DNA of 64,000 nucleotides from Chryseobacterium camelliae (GCF_002770595.1 NZ_CP022986.1:2294001-2358000); one strand, 5' to 3'; positions 17,112 through 26,834 are shown, counted from the first letter of the stretch. Program-made: numbers and translations. The notes: generated by a model not told the origin, from the letters alone.

Positions 17112-17975
17112 TTAGTTGAACTCAGCGAAAGACTGCTGGATGCTCATAGCGATCTCATCGATCTTATAAGTTAATCCGTCAATTTTAGAAGTAAAGAAGT
17201 TGTAAAGAATGATTGCGATTGCTGAAGTACCAATACCTAAAGCCGTGTTGATCAATGCTTCGGAGATACCTGTAGAAAGTGCAGCAGCATCCGGAGTACC
17301 ACCTCCTGAACCTAACGCGAAGAATGCCTTGATCATCCCGATTACGGTTCCTAAAAGCGCTACTAATGTTGCAACAGTACCTAATGTAGAAAGGATCATC
17401 ATGTTTTTCTCCAACATTGGCATTTCAAGAGTAGTAGCCTCTTCAATCGCTTTGTTAAGCGCTACCATCTTCTGCTCTTTGTTTAATGTAGTATCGTGAG
17501 AAAGGGCCTTGTACGTCGTAAGACCTTCTTTCACAACGTTACCTACAGATCCTTGCTGTCTGTCGCACTCTTCCAAAGCTTCGTCAACTCTGTTCTGGTT
17601 CAACAGGCTTCTTACCTGGATCACGAAATTGTCTAAGTTTCCTTTTCCGGCAGCTTTGCTAAGCACGAAATATCTTTCAAAAGAGAACACGATTACAGTG
17701 ATCATAAATGTAATCAGGATCGGTACAATTACCCCTCCTTTGTAGATAATTCCTAAAAACGATTCTGGGTGAATGTCCTTCCCCTCAACACTTGAAAAAG
17801 CTACAGAGCCACCTCCCAGTTTATCTGCATCCTTGAAATTTCCTGGATTACCAAGAACGAATAAATAAATAGCAACTCCTATTAAAAACAGAATAGGAAT
17901 AATTACAGCTGGGTTTAAACCTCCCGCTTTTCTAGCAACTACTTGCTCATCATTTTTTGAAACATTCATTTCCAT
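17112..17975 (-). CDS. exbB: ExbB/TolQ/MotA-family proton-channel protein
   Basis: A 287-residue motor subunit. An additional N-terminal helix (IIPILFLIGVAIYLFVLG, about 26-43) precedes the three ExbB helices: about 78-97 (IVPILITFMITVIVFSF), then MLEKNMMILSTLGTVATLVALLGTVIGMI and the last helix ALINTALGIGTSAIAIILYNFF. The TxxxLLGTVxGM motif is the family signature. It heads the Ton operon, and a minus-strand -7 box is at 18026-18033. Confidence 0.93.
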   Translation of the reverse strand: MEMNVSKNDEQVVARKAGGLNPAVIIPILFLIGVAIYLFVLGNPGNFKDADKLGGGSVAFSSVEGKDIHPESFLGIIYKGGVIVPILITFMITVIVFSFERYFVLSKAAGKGNLDNFVIQVRSLLNQNRVDEALEECDRQQGSVGNVVKEGLTTYKALSHDTTLNKEQKMVALNKAIEEATTLEMPMLEKNMMILSTLGTVATLVALLGTVIGMIKAFFALGSGGGTPDAAALSTGISEALINTALGIGTSAIAIILYNFFTSKIDGLTYKIDEIAMSIQQSFAEFN

Positions 17976-18025
17976 ATTTAACTAAATTATATTGTTTTAA
18001 AATTTTACAAGATGTAAATTAAAGG

Positions 18026-18033
18026 CAAAATTA
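18026..18033 (-). promoter_or_regulatory. -7 element of the exbB operon
   Basis: Minus-strand TAATTTTG fits TAnnTTTG, 50 bases before the exbB start. The rest of the 18000-18215 interval is AT-rich with no other signal seen. Confidence 0.45.
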
Positions 18034-18215
18034 ATTAAAATGCAAGAGTCTTAAATAAACATTTTACTTTTTTTTGACAAAGAAATTTCAATACGATTCC
18101 GATATTTCAATTATCATGTCTATTTTTAACAATATTTTCTGATTTTCAAAAATACATTAAAAAATCAGAAAATTTAAGACCACATTTTTTTTAAATCACC
18201 AATATTAATTTTTAT

Positions 18216-21029
18216 TTAAATTACTATATTAACGATCCGGTGATGCACTACAATGATCTTTTTAGGGGTTTTCCCCTCCAGGATCTGCTGCATTTTTTCA
18301 TCCTGAATCACCATTTCCTCCACTTCTTTCACCGATAGCTGGGCAGATAACGGCAATTTGAATTTCATTTTCCCGTTAACGCTTACCGGATATTCGATTT
18401 CGTCCTCTACCAGATAGTCTTCATTCAGCACCGGGAATTGTTCAAACTCGATGGAAGTACCGTGTCCCAGCAGGCTCCAGAGCTCTTCACAGATGTGCGG
18501 CGCATATGGAGAAATGATAACGGACAACGGTTCTAAAATATTGCGTTTATTGCATTTTATTTTTTGAAGCTCATTAACCGCAATCATAAAGGACGATACC
18601 GAAGTATTGAATGAAAAATGTTCGATATCATACACCACCTTTTTTATCAGGGTATGCAGGACTTTATATTCCGCTTTTGTCGGAGCCTCATCGGACACTT
18701 CAAAAACTTCGCCATTAAAATATAAATTCCAGAATTTTTTCAGAAAACCGTACACTCCGCTTAGTCCTTGTGTATTCCATGGCTTGGATTGTTCCAAAGG
18801 TCCCAGGAACATTTCATACAGTCTCAGTCCGTCTGCCCCGTATTCCTGGCAGATATCATCCGGATTCACTACATTATATTTGGATTTGGACATTTTCTCT
18901 ACTTCGCGGCCAGTGATGTATTTTCCGTCTTCCAGGATAAATTCCGCATTGGCAAAGTCAGGCCTCCAGGTTTTGAATGCTTCAGTATCCAGTTCATCCG
19001 ATGCTCCCTTTAATAAGGATACATCTACGTGGATCTGCTGGGTCTTATACTCTTTTGCTAAATTTTTGGAAACATATTGGTTCGTCCCTTCAATCCTGTA
19101 CACAAAAGCACTCATCCCGAGAATCATCCCCTGGTTGATCAGCTTCCGGAAAGGTTCGTCATGGCTGATATATCCCCTGTCTTTTAAGAACATGTTCCAG
19201 AAACGGGAATACAGCAGGTGGCCTGTAGCATGCTCGCTCCCTCCGATATACAGGTCTACCTGTCCCCAGTAGTCAGCCAGTTCCTTTTTAACGAAAACTT
19301 CAGCATCGTGCGGGTCCATATACCGTAGGAAATACCATGAGCTTCCTGCCCAGCCCGGCATGGTGGATAATTCCAGCGGGAAAACCGTCTCTTCATCAAT
19401 AAGGTCCGTAGAGACTACTTTCTGGTTCACCTCATTCCACGCAAACATTTTTGCGTTACCCAAAGGCGGATCACCATCTTCCGTAGGAAGGTATTTCTCC
19501 ACTTCCGGAAGTTCAAGAGGCAATGCAGAGGCCGGTAATGTGTACGGCATTCCATCCTTATAATATACAGGAACCGGTTCACCCCAATATCTTTGCCTTG
19601 AGAAAATGGCATCCCTCTGGCGGTAATTGGTTGTTCCGTTTCCGATAGCTTTTTTCTCAATCGCAGTAATGATGACGGCTTTGGCTTCCTGATAGCTCAA
19701 TCCGTTTAAGAAATCAGAGTTTACACAAACGGAATCCTTAGAATCGAAGGCATTTTCCTGGATGTCTTCATCCGTCTCCACAACCTTTCTGATTTCCAGG
19801 TTGAATTTCTTAGCAAACCTGTGGTCACGCTCATCATGAGCCGGTACTGCCATTACGGCTCCTGTTCCGTAGCCCATTAAAACGTAGTCTGAAATATAGA
19901 CCGGCATTGCCTTGCCGCTGAACGGATTTACAGCATATGCTCCTGTAAAGGCGCCGCTCACGTTTTTCACATCAGACATCCTGTCTCTTTCCGTTTTCTT
20001 GGATGTTTCCTCTATATAATGATCGACTTCCGACTTTTGCTCGGGAGTAGTAATGGTATCCACTAAAGGATGTTCGGGAGCCAGCACCATAAATGTCGCC
20101 CCGAAAATCGTATCCGGCCTTGTCGTGAACACTTCAATCGTTTCGTTATGGCTTTCCACATTGAATTTCACCTGGGCACCCTGTGATTTTCCGATCCAGT
20201 ATTCCTGGGCATCTTTCAGCGGCTGCGGCCAATCGAGAGTATCCAGTCCCTGCAACAGCCTTTCTGAATAAGCAGAAATCCGCATGCTCCACTGCATCAT
20301 CTTTTTCTGGTACACTGGATATCCGCCTCTTTCAGATTTTCCGTCTTTCACCTCATCATTGGCCAGGACTGTTCCCAGTGCAGGGCACCAGTTGACCGTG
20401 GTTTCCGCTCTATAGGCCAGACGGTAATTAAGCAGGATATCTTCTTTATCTATTTCAGAGGCCGCATTCCATTCCTCTGCAGTGAATTCAAGTACGTCAT
20501 TTTGCTGGGCATCCAGTCCCTGGGTACCTTTTGCGGCAAAATGTTGTATCAGCGTATCGATTGATTCTGCCTTATCCGCAGTTTTATTGTACCATGAGTG
20601 GAACAGCTGGATGAAAATCCACTGGGTCCATTTATAATAGGAAGGGTCCGAAGTTCGCACTTCCCTGCTCCAGTCAAAAGAAAAACCGATCTTTCTCAGC
20701 TGTTCTTCATAGCGCGTAATATTCTGCTCTGTAGTCACAGCCGGATGCTGCCCGGTCTGGATCGCATACTGTTCAGCAGGCAGTCCGAAACTGTCATACC
20801 CTACCGGATGAAGCACATTGAATCCCTGATGCCTTTTGTACCGCGCATAAATATCCGAAGCAATATACCCGAGCGGGTGCCCTACATGCAGCCCTGCACC
20901 GGATGGATATGGGAACATGTCGAGAACATAAAATTTAGGTTTTTCGGGAGTATCGGAAGTTTTATAGGTTTGGTTTTCTTCCCAGTATTTCTGCCACTTT
21001 TTTTCTATCTGCTGATGATCGTAAAACAC
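18216..21029 (-). CDS. leuS: Leucyl-tRNA synthetase
   Basis: A 937-residue class I synthetase that charges tRNA-Leu. The HIGH-type motif appears as PSGAGLHVGHPLGY near residues 42-55, the KMSKSKYN motif near 710, and the CP1 editing-domain signature TTRPDTIFGATFMVLAPEHP in between. WCPALGTVLANDEV and GYGTGAVMAVPAHDERD also match. The length is slightly above the E. coli enzyme. It is a single gene with no obvious hairpin after its stop. Confidence 0.97.
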   Translation of the reverse strand: MFYDHQQIEKKWQKYWEENQTYKTSDTPEKPKFYVLDMFPYPSGAGLHVGHPLGYIASDIYARYKRHQGFNVLHPVGYDSFGLPAEQYAIQTGQHPAVTTEQNITRYEEQLRKIGFSFDWSREVRTSDPSYYKWTQWIFIQLFHSWYNKTADKAESIDTLIQHFAAKGTQGLDAQQNDVLEFTAEEWNAASEIDKEDILLNYRLAYRAETTVNWCPALGTVLANDEVKDGKSERGGYPVYQKKMMQWSMRISAYSERLLQGLDTLDWPQPLKDAQEYWIGKSQGAQVKFNVESHNETIEVFTTRPDTIFGATFMVLAPEHPLVDTITTPEQKSEVDHYIEETSKKTERDRMSDVKNVSGAFTGAYAVNPFSGKAMPVYISDYVLMGYGTGAVMAVPAHDERDHRFAKKFNLEIRKVVETDEDIQENAFDSKDSVCVNSDFLNGLSYQEAKAVIITAIEKKAIGNGTTNYRQRDAIFSRQRYWGEPVPVYYKDGMPYTLPASALPLELPEVEKYLPTEDGDPPLGNAKMFAWNEVNQKVVSTDLIDEETVFPLELSTMPGWAGSSWYFLRYMDPHDAEVFVKKELADYWGQVDLYIGGSEHATGHLLYSRFWNMFLKDRGYISHDEPFRKLINQGMILGMSAFVYRIEGTNQYVSKNLAKEYKTQQIHVDVSLLKGASDELDTEAFKTWRPDFANAEFILEDGKYITGREVEKMSKSKYNVVNPDDICQEYGADGLRLYEMFLGPLEQSKPWNTQGLSGVYGFLKKFWNLYFNGEVFEVSDEAPTKAEYKVLHTLIKKVVYDIEHFSFNTSVSSFMIAVNELQKIKCNKRNILEPLSVIISPYAPHICEELWSLLGHGTSIEFEQFPVLNEDYLVEDEIEYPVSVNGKMKFKLPLSAQLSVKEVEEMVIQDEKMQQILEGKTPKKIIVVHHRIVNIVI

Positions 21030-21150
21030 TTGTTGTAGATATTAGATGTTAGCCCTGAAGTCAGATATCAAATTATGAAATCAGGATGCACAAAAATAAT
21101 AATTTTAAAAGAAATCAAAATTTAATTTTAAATTAAATCCATATGAAAAC

Positions 21151-21172
21151 AAAAATCCCATCCGGGGATGAG
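21151..21172 (-). terminator. Probable terminator after the 21.2-21.7 kb lipoprotein gene
   Basis: CATCC/GGATG inverted repeat (21159-21170) extended imperfectly by two pairs, followed on the minus strand by TTTTTG. Short stem, so moderate confidence. Confidence 0.55.
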
Positions 21173-21202
21173 ATTGTAATAGGTATCATATCACCTTGCG
21201 CC

Positions 21203-21676
21203 TTACTGAGGGATTCTCTTCAGGGTATAGGTTACGGATTTATATTCGGTAGGATCTGTAGTATCTTCAAAAGCAATGTTCAGTGTAGTATCATTAAGAG
21301 TAACCACTTTGCCTTTGTCCGGTGCTACAATTCCCTGGTATTTCATTTCAACGGCTTTGCTGCTTTTGTCATACGTATACGTAAAATTACGGTCGAAAGT
21401 AGCCTGGCACTGGCCTGGTGTAGCACTGTCTCCATTATCGGTCCTTTTCCCTGTATTCCCTTCTTTAAATACCCATCTGGATGTTTTCTGACAGGTCGTA
21501 TCAAAAGAAATCCCGTCTGAAACAGGAGTACCTGAAACAGGAACAACGGTTACCACTTGTTTTACAGGCTGCCATGTGCCTACAATCGGATATTCCATGG
21601 GAGTGTTGTCATCATCGTTACATCCGGTAGCTACAAATAATGACAGACCTGCAAATAGTAATGCTAATTTCTTCAT
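21203..21676 (-). CDS. Lipocalin-like lipoprotein
   Basis: A 157-residue lipoprotein with lipobox VATGC (Cys19) and Asp-rich +2 region (NDDDN). The body begins with the IVGTWQPVKQVV pattern seen in lipocalin-like domains of Bacteroidetes, and is predicted all beta. Two Cys (in FDTTCQK and GQCQA) may form a disulfide. Ligand and role unknown. Standalone unit. Confidence 0.78.
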   Translation of the reverse strand: MKKLALLFAGLSLFVATGCNDDDNTPMEYPIVGTWQPVKQVVTVVPVSGTPVSDGISFDTTCQKTSRWVFKEGNTGKRTDNGDSATPGQCQATFDRNFTYTYDKSSKAVEMKYQGIVAPDKGKVVTLNDTTLNIAFEDTTDPTEYKSVTYTLKRIPQ

Positions 21677-21851
21677 GTATCAAATTTTTCAAGCGCTAAA
21701 ATTATGATTTTTTTGATTGAATTAATAATATTTTATCAAAATTTATTCATCAGCAGTTTATTTCTGATTATTTGCCGGTTATGAATCATAATATAGCCGG
21801 TCTTTAATAAATATTGAAGCCAGCAAGCGGCCCATCTTGTCTTAAAAAAGT

Positions 21852-21859
21852 TATTTTTG
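21852..21859 (+). promoter_or_regulatory. -7 element of the acyltransferase gene
   Basis: TATTTTTG, 17 bases before the ATG at 21877. Confidence 0.5.
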
Positions 21860-21876
21860 CAGAGAAATAAATACAA

Positions 21877-22854
21877 ATGCAAGATATAACGAAAAATAAT
21901 TTTGACTTTATCCGTGTTCTCCTCGCGTTTATTGTCTTCTTAGGCCACCTGGGAACGCTGAGCGCCTCAAAGGAGCTCGCTTTTCTTGAAAACAGCCCGG
22001 TTGAGATTGCCGTTTTTGCCTTCTTTATCGTCAGCGGATTTCTTATTGCCCGAAGCTATGAGAGAACGTCCACCCTCTCACGGTATGCCAAAAAAAGATT
22101 CAACAGGATTGTGCCTGCCTATCTGCTTGTCGTCTTTCTATGTGCTATTCTGCTGAGTATGGTGAGCACCTATTCCTTCACCGCATATTTCACCAACCCT
22201 CAGGTCTATAAATATGTATTGTGGAATTCCCTGTTCATGAATTTTATGGCTCCTTACCTTCCTGGCGTATTCGGCAATGGCGCCGTCAACGGGGCTTTGT
22301 GGACGCTTAAAATTGAGATGTGCTTTTATATTGCGGTCCCGCTGATGTTTTTGTTATTCGGGAAAAATAATAAATACAGGAACATCAGTCTCACTGTATT
22401 GTATTTCCTTTCCCTGGTATACCTTAATTATTTCCGTCTCACCGGACATGCAGAGCTGTCCAGGCAGATCCCCGGTTCTTTATGCTACTTTATTGGGGGA
22501 ATGCTTATTTATTTCAACTTTGATACGTTCATAAAAAACAAAAATGTCCTTTTTATCATTGCCATGGTTACGGTATGGATCGACCTGATCTTCAACATCA
22601 GGCTTTTCTCCCCTATTATGATCAGTATAATCGTCCTTTATATTGCTTATTCGTTCCGTTTCCTGAACAATTTCGGGAAATACGGGGATTTTACGTACGG
22701 AATTTATATCTTTCATTTTCCTATCATCAGGACATTCACCACGCTAGGCCTTTTTGAACACTATAACCCTTTCCTGATGAGCCTTGTCTGCATGCTGCTG
22801 GTGATTGCGGTAGGAATTGCATCCTGGCACCTGTATGAAAAAAGATTTTTATAA
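21877..22854 (+). CDS. Acyltransferase 3 family membrane protein (OafA-like)
   Basis: An inner-membrane O-acyltransferase of 325 residues with about ten hydrophobic segments. The N-terminal NNFDFIRVLLAFIVFLGHL includes the R and H of the family active site, followed by FFIVSGFLIARSY and the YAKKRFNRIVPAYLL loop. Such enzymes acetylate surface polysaccharide or lipid sugars. It lies just before a glycosyltransferase gene (40 bases), so it probably modifies the same glycan. Confidence 0.9.
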   Translation: MQDITKNNFDFIRVLLAFIVFLGHLGTLSASKELAFLENSPVEIAVFAFFIVSGFLIARSYERTSTLSRYAKKRFNRIVPAYLLVVFLCAILLSMVSTYSFTAYFTNPQVYKYVLWNSLFMNFMAPYLPGVFGNGAVNGALWTLKIEMCFYIAVPLMFLLFGKNNKYRNISLTVLYFLSLVYLNYFRLTGHAELSRQIPGSLCYFIGGMLIYFNFDTFIKNKNVLFIIAMVTVWIDLIFNIRLFSPIMISIIVLYIAYSFRFLNNFGKYGDFTYGIYIFHFPIIRTFTTLGLFEHYNPFLMSLVCMLLVIAVGIASWHLYEKRFL

Positions 22855-22894
22855 TTTTACAGCATTGCCCTAACACTGATTACGAACTTTATAC

Positions 22895-23650
22895 ATGAAA
22901 GAACTCGTCTCCATTATTACTCCCTGCTATAATTCTGCGGAATTTATAGAAGAGACCATCCAGTCTGTTCTCAGCCAGACCTATGAAAACTGGGAGTGGA
23001 TCATTACAGACGATCTTTCCGGTGATAACACGGTTGAAATCCTGAGGGAATACAATGACCCCAGAATTAAAGTTCACATTCTCGAGCGCAATGGAGGAGC
23101 CGGAAATGCACGCAATAAAAGCCTTGAAAGAGCTCAGGGAAGATATATTGCATTCCTGGACTCAGATGATTACTGGTACCCCGACTACCTCGAAACGATG
23201 GTCAGTACCATGAAGGGTAAACACAAAGAGCTGGTATACTGTAATTATTCCAGATGCAATGAACAGCTCCAGCCTGTACTGAAGGACTTCGTTGCCGACA
23301 TTCCCGTTACCTTTAAAAACCTGCTGAAAACCTGCCGGCTGGCACCGGTTTCTACTATGTATGATACCCGAAGAGTCGGAAAATTCTTTTTCCCGATCAA
23401 AAGCAAGCGTGAAGACCATGTGATGTGGCTCAATCTCCTGAAAGAAATCCCTGAAGGATATCCGGTACAGAAAACCCTGGCCAAATACAGGATGCGGGAA
23501 AACAGCGTGTCACGCAAAAAGAAAAATATCATTAAAGACCAATACCTGGTATACAAGGATTTCATGGGGTTCTCCACTTTGAAATCATTATATTACACAG
23601 CCAACTGGGCTGCCAACGGATTTATGAAATATTCTAAATTTTTTAACTGA
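22895..23650 (+). CDS. Glycosyltransferase family 2
   Basis: A 251-residue GT-A enzyme with nucleotide-sugar motif SIITPCYNSAEFIEETIQSV, the DD of ITDDLSGDN and metal site FLDSDDYW (about 86-93). The later segment SKREDHVMWLNLL fits the ED catalytic-base motif. It ends on the base where the next gene begins (TGATGG), indicating coupling. Confidence 0.9.
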   Translation: MKELVSIITPCYNSAEFIEETIQSVLSQTYENWEWIITDDLSGDNTVEILREYNDPRIKVHILERNGGAGNARNKSLERAQGRYIAFLDSDDYWYPDYLETMVSTMKGKHKELVYCNYSRCNEQLQPVLKDFVADIPVTFKNLLKTCRLAPVSTMYDTRRVGKFFFPIKSKREDHVMWLNLLKEIPEGYPVQKTLAKYRMRENSVSRKKKNIIKDQYLVYKDFMGFSTLKSLYYTANWAANGFMKYSKFFN

Positions 23651-24276
23651 TGGAATATTCTAAAGAATTCAAAGCTGCTTTAAGCGCATTTTCCAGCATC
23701 GAAAAAGACCGCCTCATTTTCAGGCTCCTGAAAAAAGACAGGCTGCTGTCCAAAAAACTCTACTTTGAGCTGATAGATCCTGAAACTACGGATGACAAAC
23801 GCGACGCCATGGAAGAAATTGTTCAGGAAAAGGTACAGCTGGCTTCCGGATACATCCGGAATTATAAATATTTCCTGAGCATCATCCGAAAAATCAGTGC
23901 TGAAATTACGGAACATGTGAAAATTACTACCGATAAATTCGGGGAAGTTTCGCTTAACCTGCTGCTGGTAAATAAGGTTCTGGATTATAGTGAAGACCTT
24001 AACAGCCAAAGGTTTGATGCGGTGTATAAACTTCATCTGTACCTCATCAATAAAATATTCCGGGCATTGATTTTAATACAAAAGCTGGATGAAGATTACT
24101 GGATGGAAATTGATATGCTGCTGACGGAGACTGAAAGCAAAATCCACAGCATACCTTACCTTGAAAAACTCTGCATCAACAACGGGCTGGACTTCAACTG
24201 GCTTAAGGCAGATCAGATTCCGGATCATATGGACCTTGTTGTAAAGGACATCAGAAACCAGGGTTTCCTAAAGTAA
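23650..24276 (+). CDS. Conserved protein of unknown function coupled to a glycosyltransferase
   Basis: A 208-residue, mostly helical, charged protein with no signal peptide or membrane helix. I do not recognise the family. It starts EYSKEFKAALSAFSSIEKDRLIFRLLKKDR and has repeated Leu/Ile/Lys heptad-like stretches. Its ATG overlaps the stop of the glycosyltransferase gene, and its end overlaps waaA (opposite strand) by 9 bases. Confidence 0.75.
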   Translation: MEYSKEFKAALSAFSSIEKDRLIFRLLKKDRLLSKKLYFELIDPETTDDKRDAMEEIVQEKVQLASGYIRNYKYFLSIIRKISAEITEHVKITTDKFGEVSLNLLLVNKVLDYSEDLNSQRFDAVYKLHLYLINKIFRALILIQKLDEDYWMEIDMLLTETESKIHSIPYLEKLCINNGLDFNWLKADQIPDHMDLVVKDIRNQGFLK

Positions 24277-25500
24277 TATTTTCTGGATGATTTGCCGGGT
24301 AGCATCCGGCTTGCCGTCAATAAATTGTTTAGCACTCCCCGCCATTGCATCAAGCGCGTCTTCATTATTGATCAGGAACATTACAAAATCGGCGGCCTGG
24401 CCTTCCTTCTCAAATGCCTTTCCGCCTTCCGCAGCAATAAGGTCATCCGCTTCCGGATTCTTCTTATAATGGTTTCCGAACAGTACCGGGACCCCGAATG
24501 TGGCTGCCTCAAGGATATTGTGGAGGCCTGCATCATGGAAACCTCCTCCTACAACCGCAATATCCGCATAAGAATACAGCCTGGACAACAGGCCGATACT
24601 GTCGATAATAAGTACCCTCGATGAAAAGCCGGCGGATTGTGAGCCATCAATCATACTGTATACAACGGCTTCGGGAAAGATCTGCTTCAGATGCGGCACT
24701 CTTTTCAGGTCATGCGGAGCCAGGATGATTTTAGCATACGGATTACCCTCAAGCACCTCTTCCGCTATTTTTTCCTCCGCCTGCCATGAGCTTCCGAAAA
24801 CCACCGCTTTATCATTCCCGATAAATTCCTTGATATGTTCAACATGATTATCACGGTCCCTCAGCTGCTTTACCCGGTCGAAACGGGTATCTCCCGTCAC
24901 AGAGGACCTGTTGAGTCCGATACTTTTAGCCAGCGCCCACGAAAGTTCGGTCTGATGAAAAAACCAATCGATATTTTTCCGGAGCTGCGCCACCATCCAT
25001 TTGCCATATGAGGTAAAGAAAGACTGTCCTTCATAAAACAGTGCCGAAATTACATACACCCTGGCGTTCTGACGTTTCAGCTCTTCCAGGAGATGGTACC
25101 AGTAATCATATTTTACGGTGAAAAACAGATCGGTCCGGAATTGTGCTGTAAATTCCCTGACAAGACTTTTTTTATCAAACGGAAGGTAACAGATGACGTC
25201 TGCGATATGCTTTTTCTTCACAACATTTTCATATCCTGACGGGGAAAAAAAGGTAACCAGTATTTTATGCCCCGGCAACTGCTGTTTCAGCTGCTCAAGG
25301 ACAGGAAGCCCCTGCTCATATTCCCCCAGGCTTGAAGCATGCATCCAGATGACCTGATCAGACTTCCTGAACGCTGATGTTACTTTCTGTAAAGATTCTT
25401 TCCTGCCTTGAACGCCTTTTTTAGTTTTTTCATTAAAAAGCGAGAACACCTTCATTCCGAAGATGAGCAGATGGATGAATAGGTTGTATAATAGTGCCAT
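24268..25500 (-). CDS. waaA: 3-deoxy-D-manno-octulosonic acid (Kdo) transferase
   Basis: WaaA adds Kdo from CMP-Kdo to lipid A precursor at the inner membrane. The 410-residue length fits. Family features are the N-terminal membrane anchor (LYNLFIHLLIFGMKVFSLF), IWMHASSLGEYEQGLPVLEQL with the catalytic Glu, VTFFSPSGYE, RFDRVKQL, and the GT-B C-terminal part AVVGGGFHDAGLHNILEAATFGVPVLFG. It is alone on the minus strand with a convergent 9-base overlap with the gene before it. Confidence 0.93.
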   Translation of the reverse strand: MALLYNLFIHLLIFGMKVFSLFNEKTKKGVQGRKESLQKVTSAFRKSDQVIWMHASSLGEYEQGLPVLEQLKQQLPGHKILVTFFSPSGYENVVKKKHIADVICYLPFDKKSLVREFTAQFRTDLFFTVKYDYWYHLLEELKRQNARVYVISALFYEGQSFFTSYGKWMVAQLRKNIDWFFHQTELSWALAKSIGLNRSSVTGDTRFDRVKQLRDRDNHVEHIKEFIGNDKAVVFGSSWQAEEKIAEEVLEGNPYAKIILAPHDLKRVPHLKQIFPEAVVYSMIDGSQSAGFSSRVLIIDSIGLLSRLYSYADIAVVGGGFHDAGLHNILEAATFGVPVLFGNHYKKNPEADDLIAAEGGKAFEKEGQAADFVMFLINNEDALDAMAGSAKQFIDGKPDATRQIIQKILL

Positions 25501-25612
25501 TAAAAATGATTGATGGTTCAGTTACTGTCTATTTGTGGTGACTGATTCTTTGAGAAACAATCCGGTGTTTAAGGATCTTATATCGTATTACTATCTGACA
25601 ATACTCTTAAAA

Positions 25613-26071
25613 TTAAACAGGCTTCGTTTTTCTCATCATCACCAATAACCAAATGCAGATCGTAATCAATAGAATCCCCAATAAAACTTCTGTCATATGG
25701 CTAAGTGCACTGAGCTTCCCCCGGGATATTAAAATGGTTTCAACAATAGTATCGCAAAACAGCAACATTAAAGGAAGCAATATGGAGCATGAAAACAGTT
25801 TCAGCTTTTCCTTATTACGGAAACGCTCAGGAATGTTAAGCATCGGAGAATCCGGATCCCTTGAAATCCCGGCTAACATAAGAAACATCAGTGTAGCGAT
25901 GGAAGGCAAAAACCAGATGATCTTTTTAGGGCTTTCCCCGTCTGCGGTACCATTGAATACAAAGTGAGCAGGGATCATATCAGGCAGCGCCGAATAGTTT
26001 ACTGCCGTGAAAATCCAGATAAAAGCAAGCATTACAATATTAATTGCTAATAAAATACTGGATATTTTCAT
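25613..26071 (-). CDS. DUF1648-domain membrane protein
   Basis: A 152-residue protein with four predicted membrane helices. The first loop NYSALPDMIPAHFVFNGTADG is the DUF1648 signature (P-x-H-F-N-x-x-G), the family that contains the N-terminal part of SdpI immunity proteins. Function here is unknown. It starts 3 bases after the NlpC/P60 gene, forming a two-gene unit. Confidence 0.82.
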   Translation of the reverse strand: MKISSILLAINIVMLAFIWIFTAVNYSALPDMIPAHFVFNGTADGESPKKIIWFLPSIATLMFLMLAGISRDPDSPMLNIPERFRNKEKLKLFSCSILLPLMLLFCDTIVETILISRGKLSALSHMTEVLLGILLITICIWLLVMMRKTKPV

Positions 26072-26074
26072 AGG

Positions 26075-26791
26075 CTACAATACGTTTTTAATGACCCTCA
26101 GCTTATGTGTATGCTTGTTTAATTCTTTATTGAAGATTCCTGTAGAATCCAGTGTATCGATTCTTACTTTTCCGGATGCATGGATGATTTTCTGGTTTTC
26201 CAGCATGATGCCCACATGGATAATCTTCCCTTCCGCATTTTCAAAAAAGGCAAGGTCTCCCGGCTGGCTTTCTTCCACAAAAGTAAGCGATTCCCCGACT
26301 TCTACCTGCTGGGAAGTATCTCTGGGCAATTTAACCTCATGGATTTTATAGACCAGCTGCGTAAAGCCGGAACAGTCAACGGCAAAAAAGCTTTTCCCGC
26401 CCCACAGATAAGGCACATTGATGAATTCCCGTGCCGTTAAGGCAATACTTTCACGAAGATCATGGCTCCTCCGGGAAGCTACCGCAGGAAATTCCACTTC
26501 GGAACCCATTGAAAGAAGGGTCTTACCGTCTTTCATCATTACCGAGGCAAAATCTTCCGTAATAAGGGTGACCTTTCTTCTGGCCAATTCCTCATCCCGT
26601 ACCGGACGGATCTGCTTCGTATCCATCCATCCTTCATACCCGTCATAATGCATCCTGATCCTGGTCCAGTTTTTATTCACCTCAAGAATATCCGCGCTTT
26701 CCCCGAACAGGATCTCTGTGACGATTTCTGCTTTATCCGAGTTTTCCGCACGCACCGGTGCTACCGTAACCATACAAATTCCTTTATCCAT
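26075..26791 (-). CDS. NlpC/P60 (C40) cell-wall peptidase with SH3 domain
   Basis: A 238-residue cysteine peptidase that likely cleaves stem peptides of peptidoglycan. Residues 1-75 form a bacterial SH3-like domain (ADILEVNKNWTRIRMHYDGYEGWM). The NlpC/P60 domain follows with catalytic Cys in AVDCSGFTQLVY and His in GKIIHVGIML. No clear signal peptide is present, so it may act after uptake of fragments, as for the YkfC-type gamma-D-Glu peptidases, which share this SH3-NlpC layout. Confidence 0.88.
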   Translation of the reverse strand: MDKGICMVTVAPVRAENSDKAEIVTEILFGESADILEVNKNWTRIRMHYDGYEGWMDTKQIRPVRDEELARRKVTLITEDFASVMMKDGKTLLSMGSEVEFPAVASRRSHDLRESIALTAREFINVPYLWGGKSFFAVDCSGFTQLVYKIHEVKLPRDTSQQVEVGESLTFVEESQPGDLAFFENAEGKIIHVGIMLENQKIIHASGKVRIDTLDSTGIFNKELNKHTHKLRVIKNVL

Positions 26792-26802
26792 CTTTTACAT
26801 TT

Positions 26803-26834
26803 AGAGATTAAGAGATTTAGAAATTCAGAGATCA
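26803..26834. repeat. Four degenerate 8-bp tandem repeats
   Basis: AGAGATTA, AGAGATTT, AGAAATTC and AGAGATCA follow one another directly upstream of the NlpC/P60 gene. Low-complexity, possibly slippage-derived. Confidence 0.6.

Noticed and set aside
18607..19272. Long antisense frame inside leuS
   Set aside because: Shadow of the conserved KMSKS region; no start context and no recognisable motif.
21877..24276. Acyltransferase-glycosyltransferase group as a phage seroconversion module
   Set aside because: No integrase or phage genes nearby; neighbours are core genes.
26803..26834. Four 8-bp units as a CRISPR-like or iteron array
   Set aside because: Units are short, degenerate and lack spacers; no cas or rep genes nearby.
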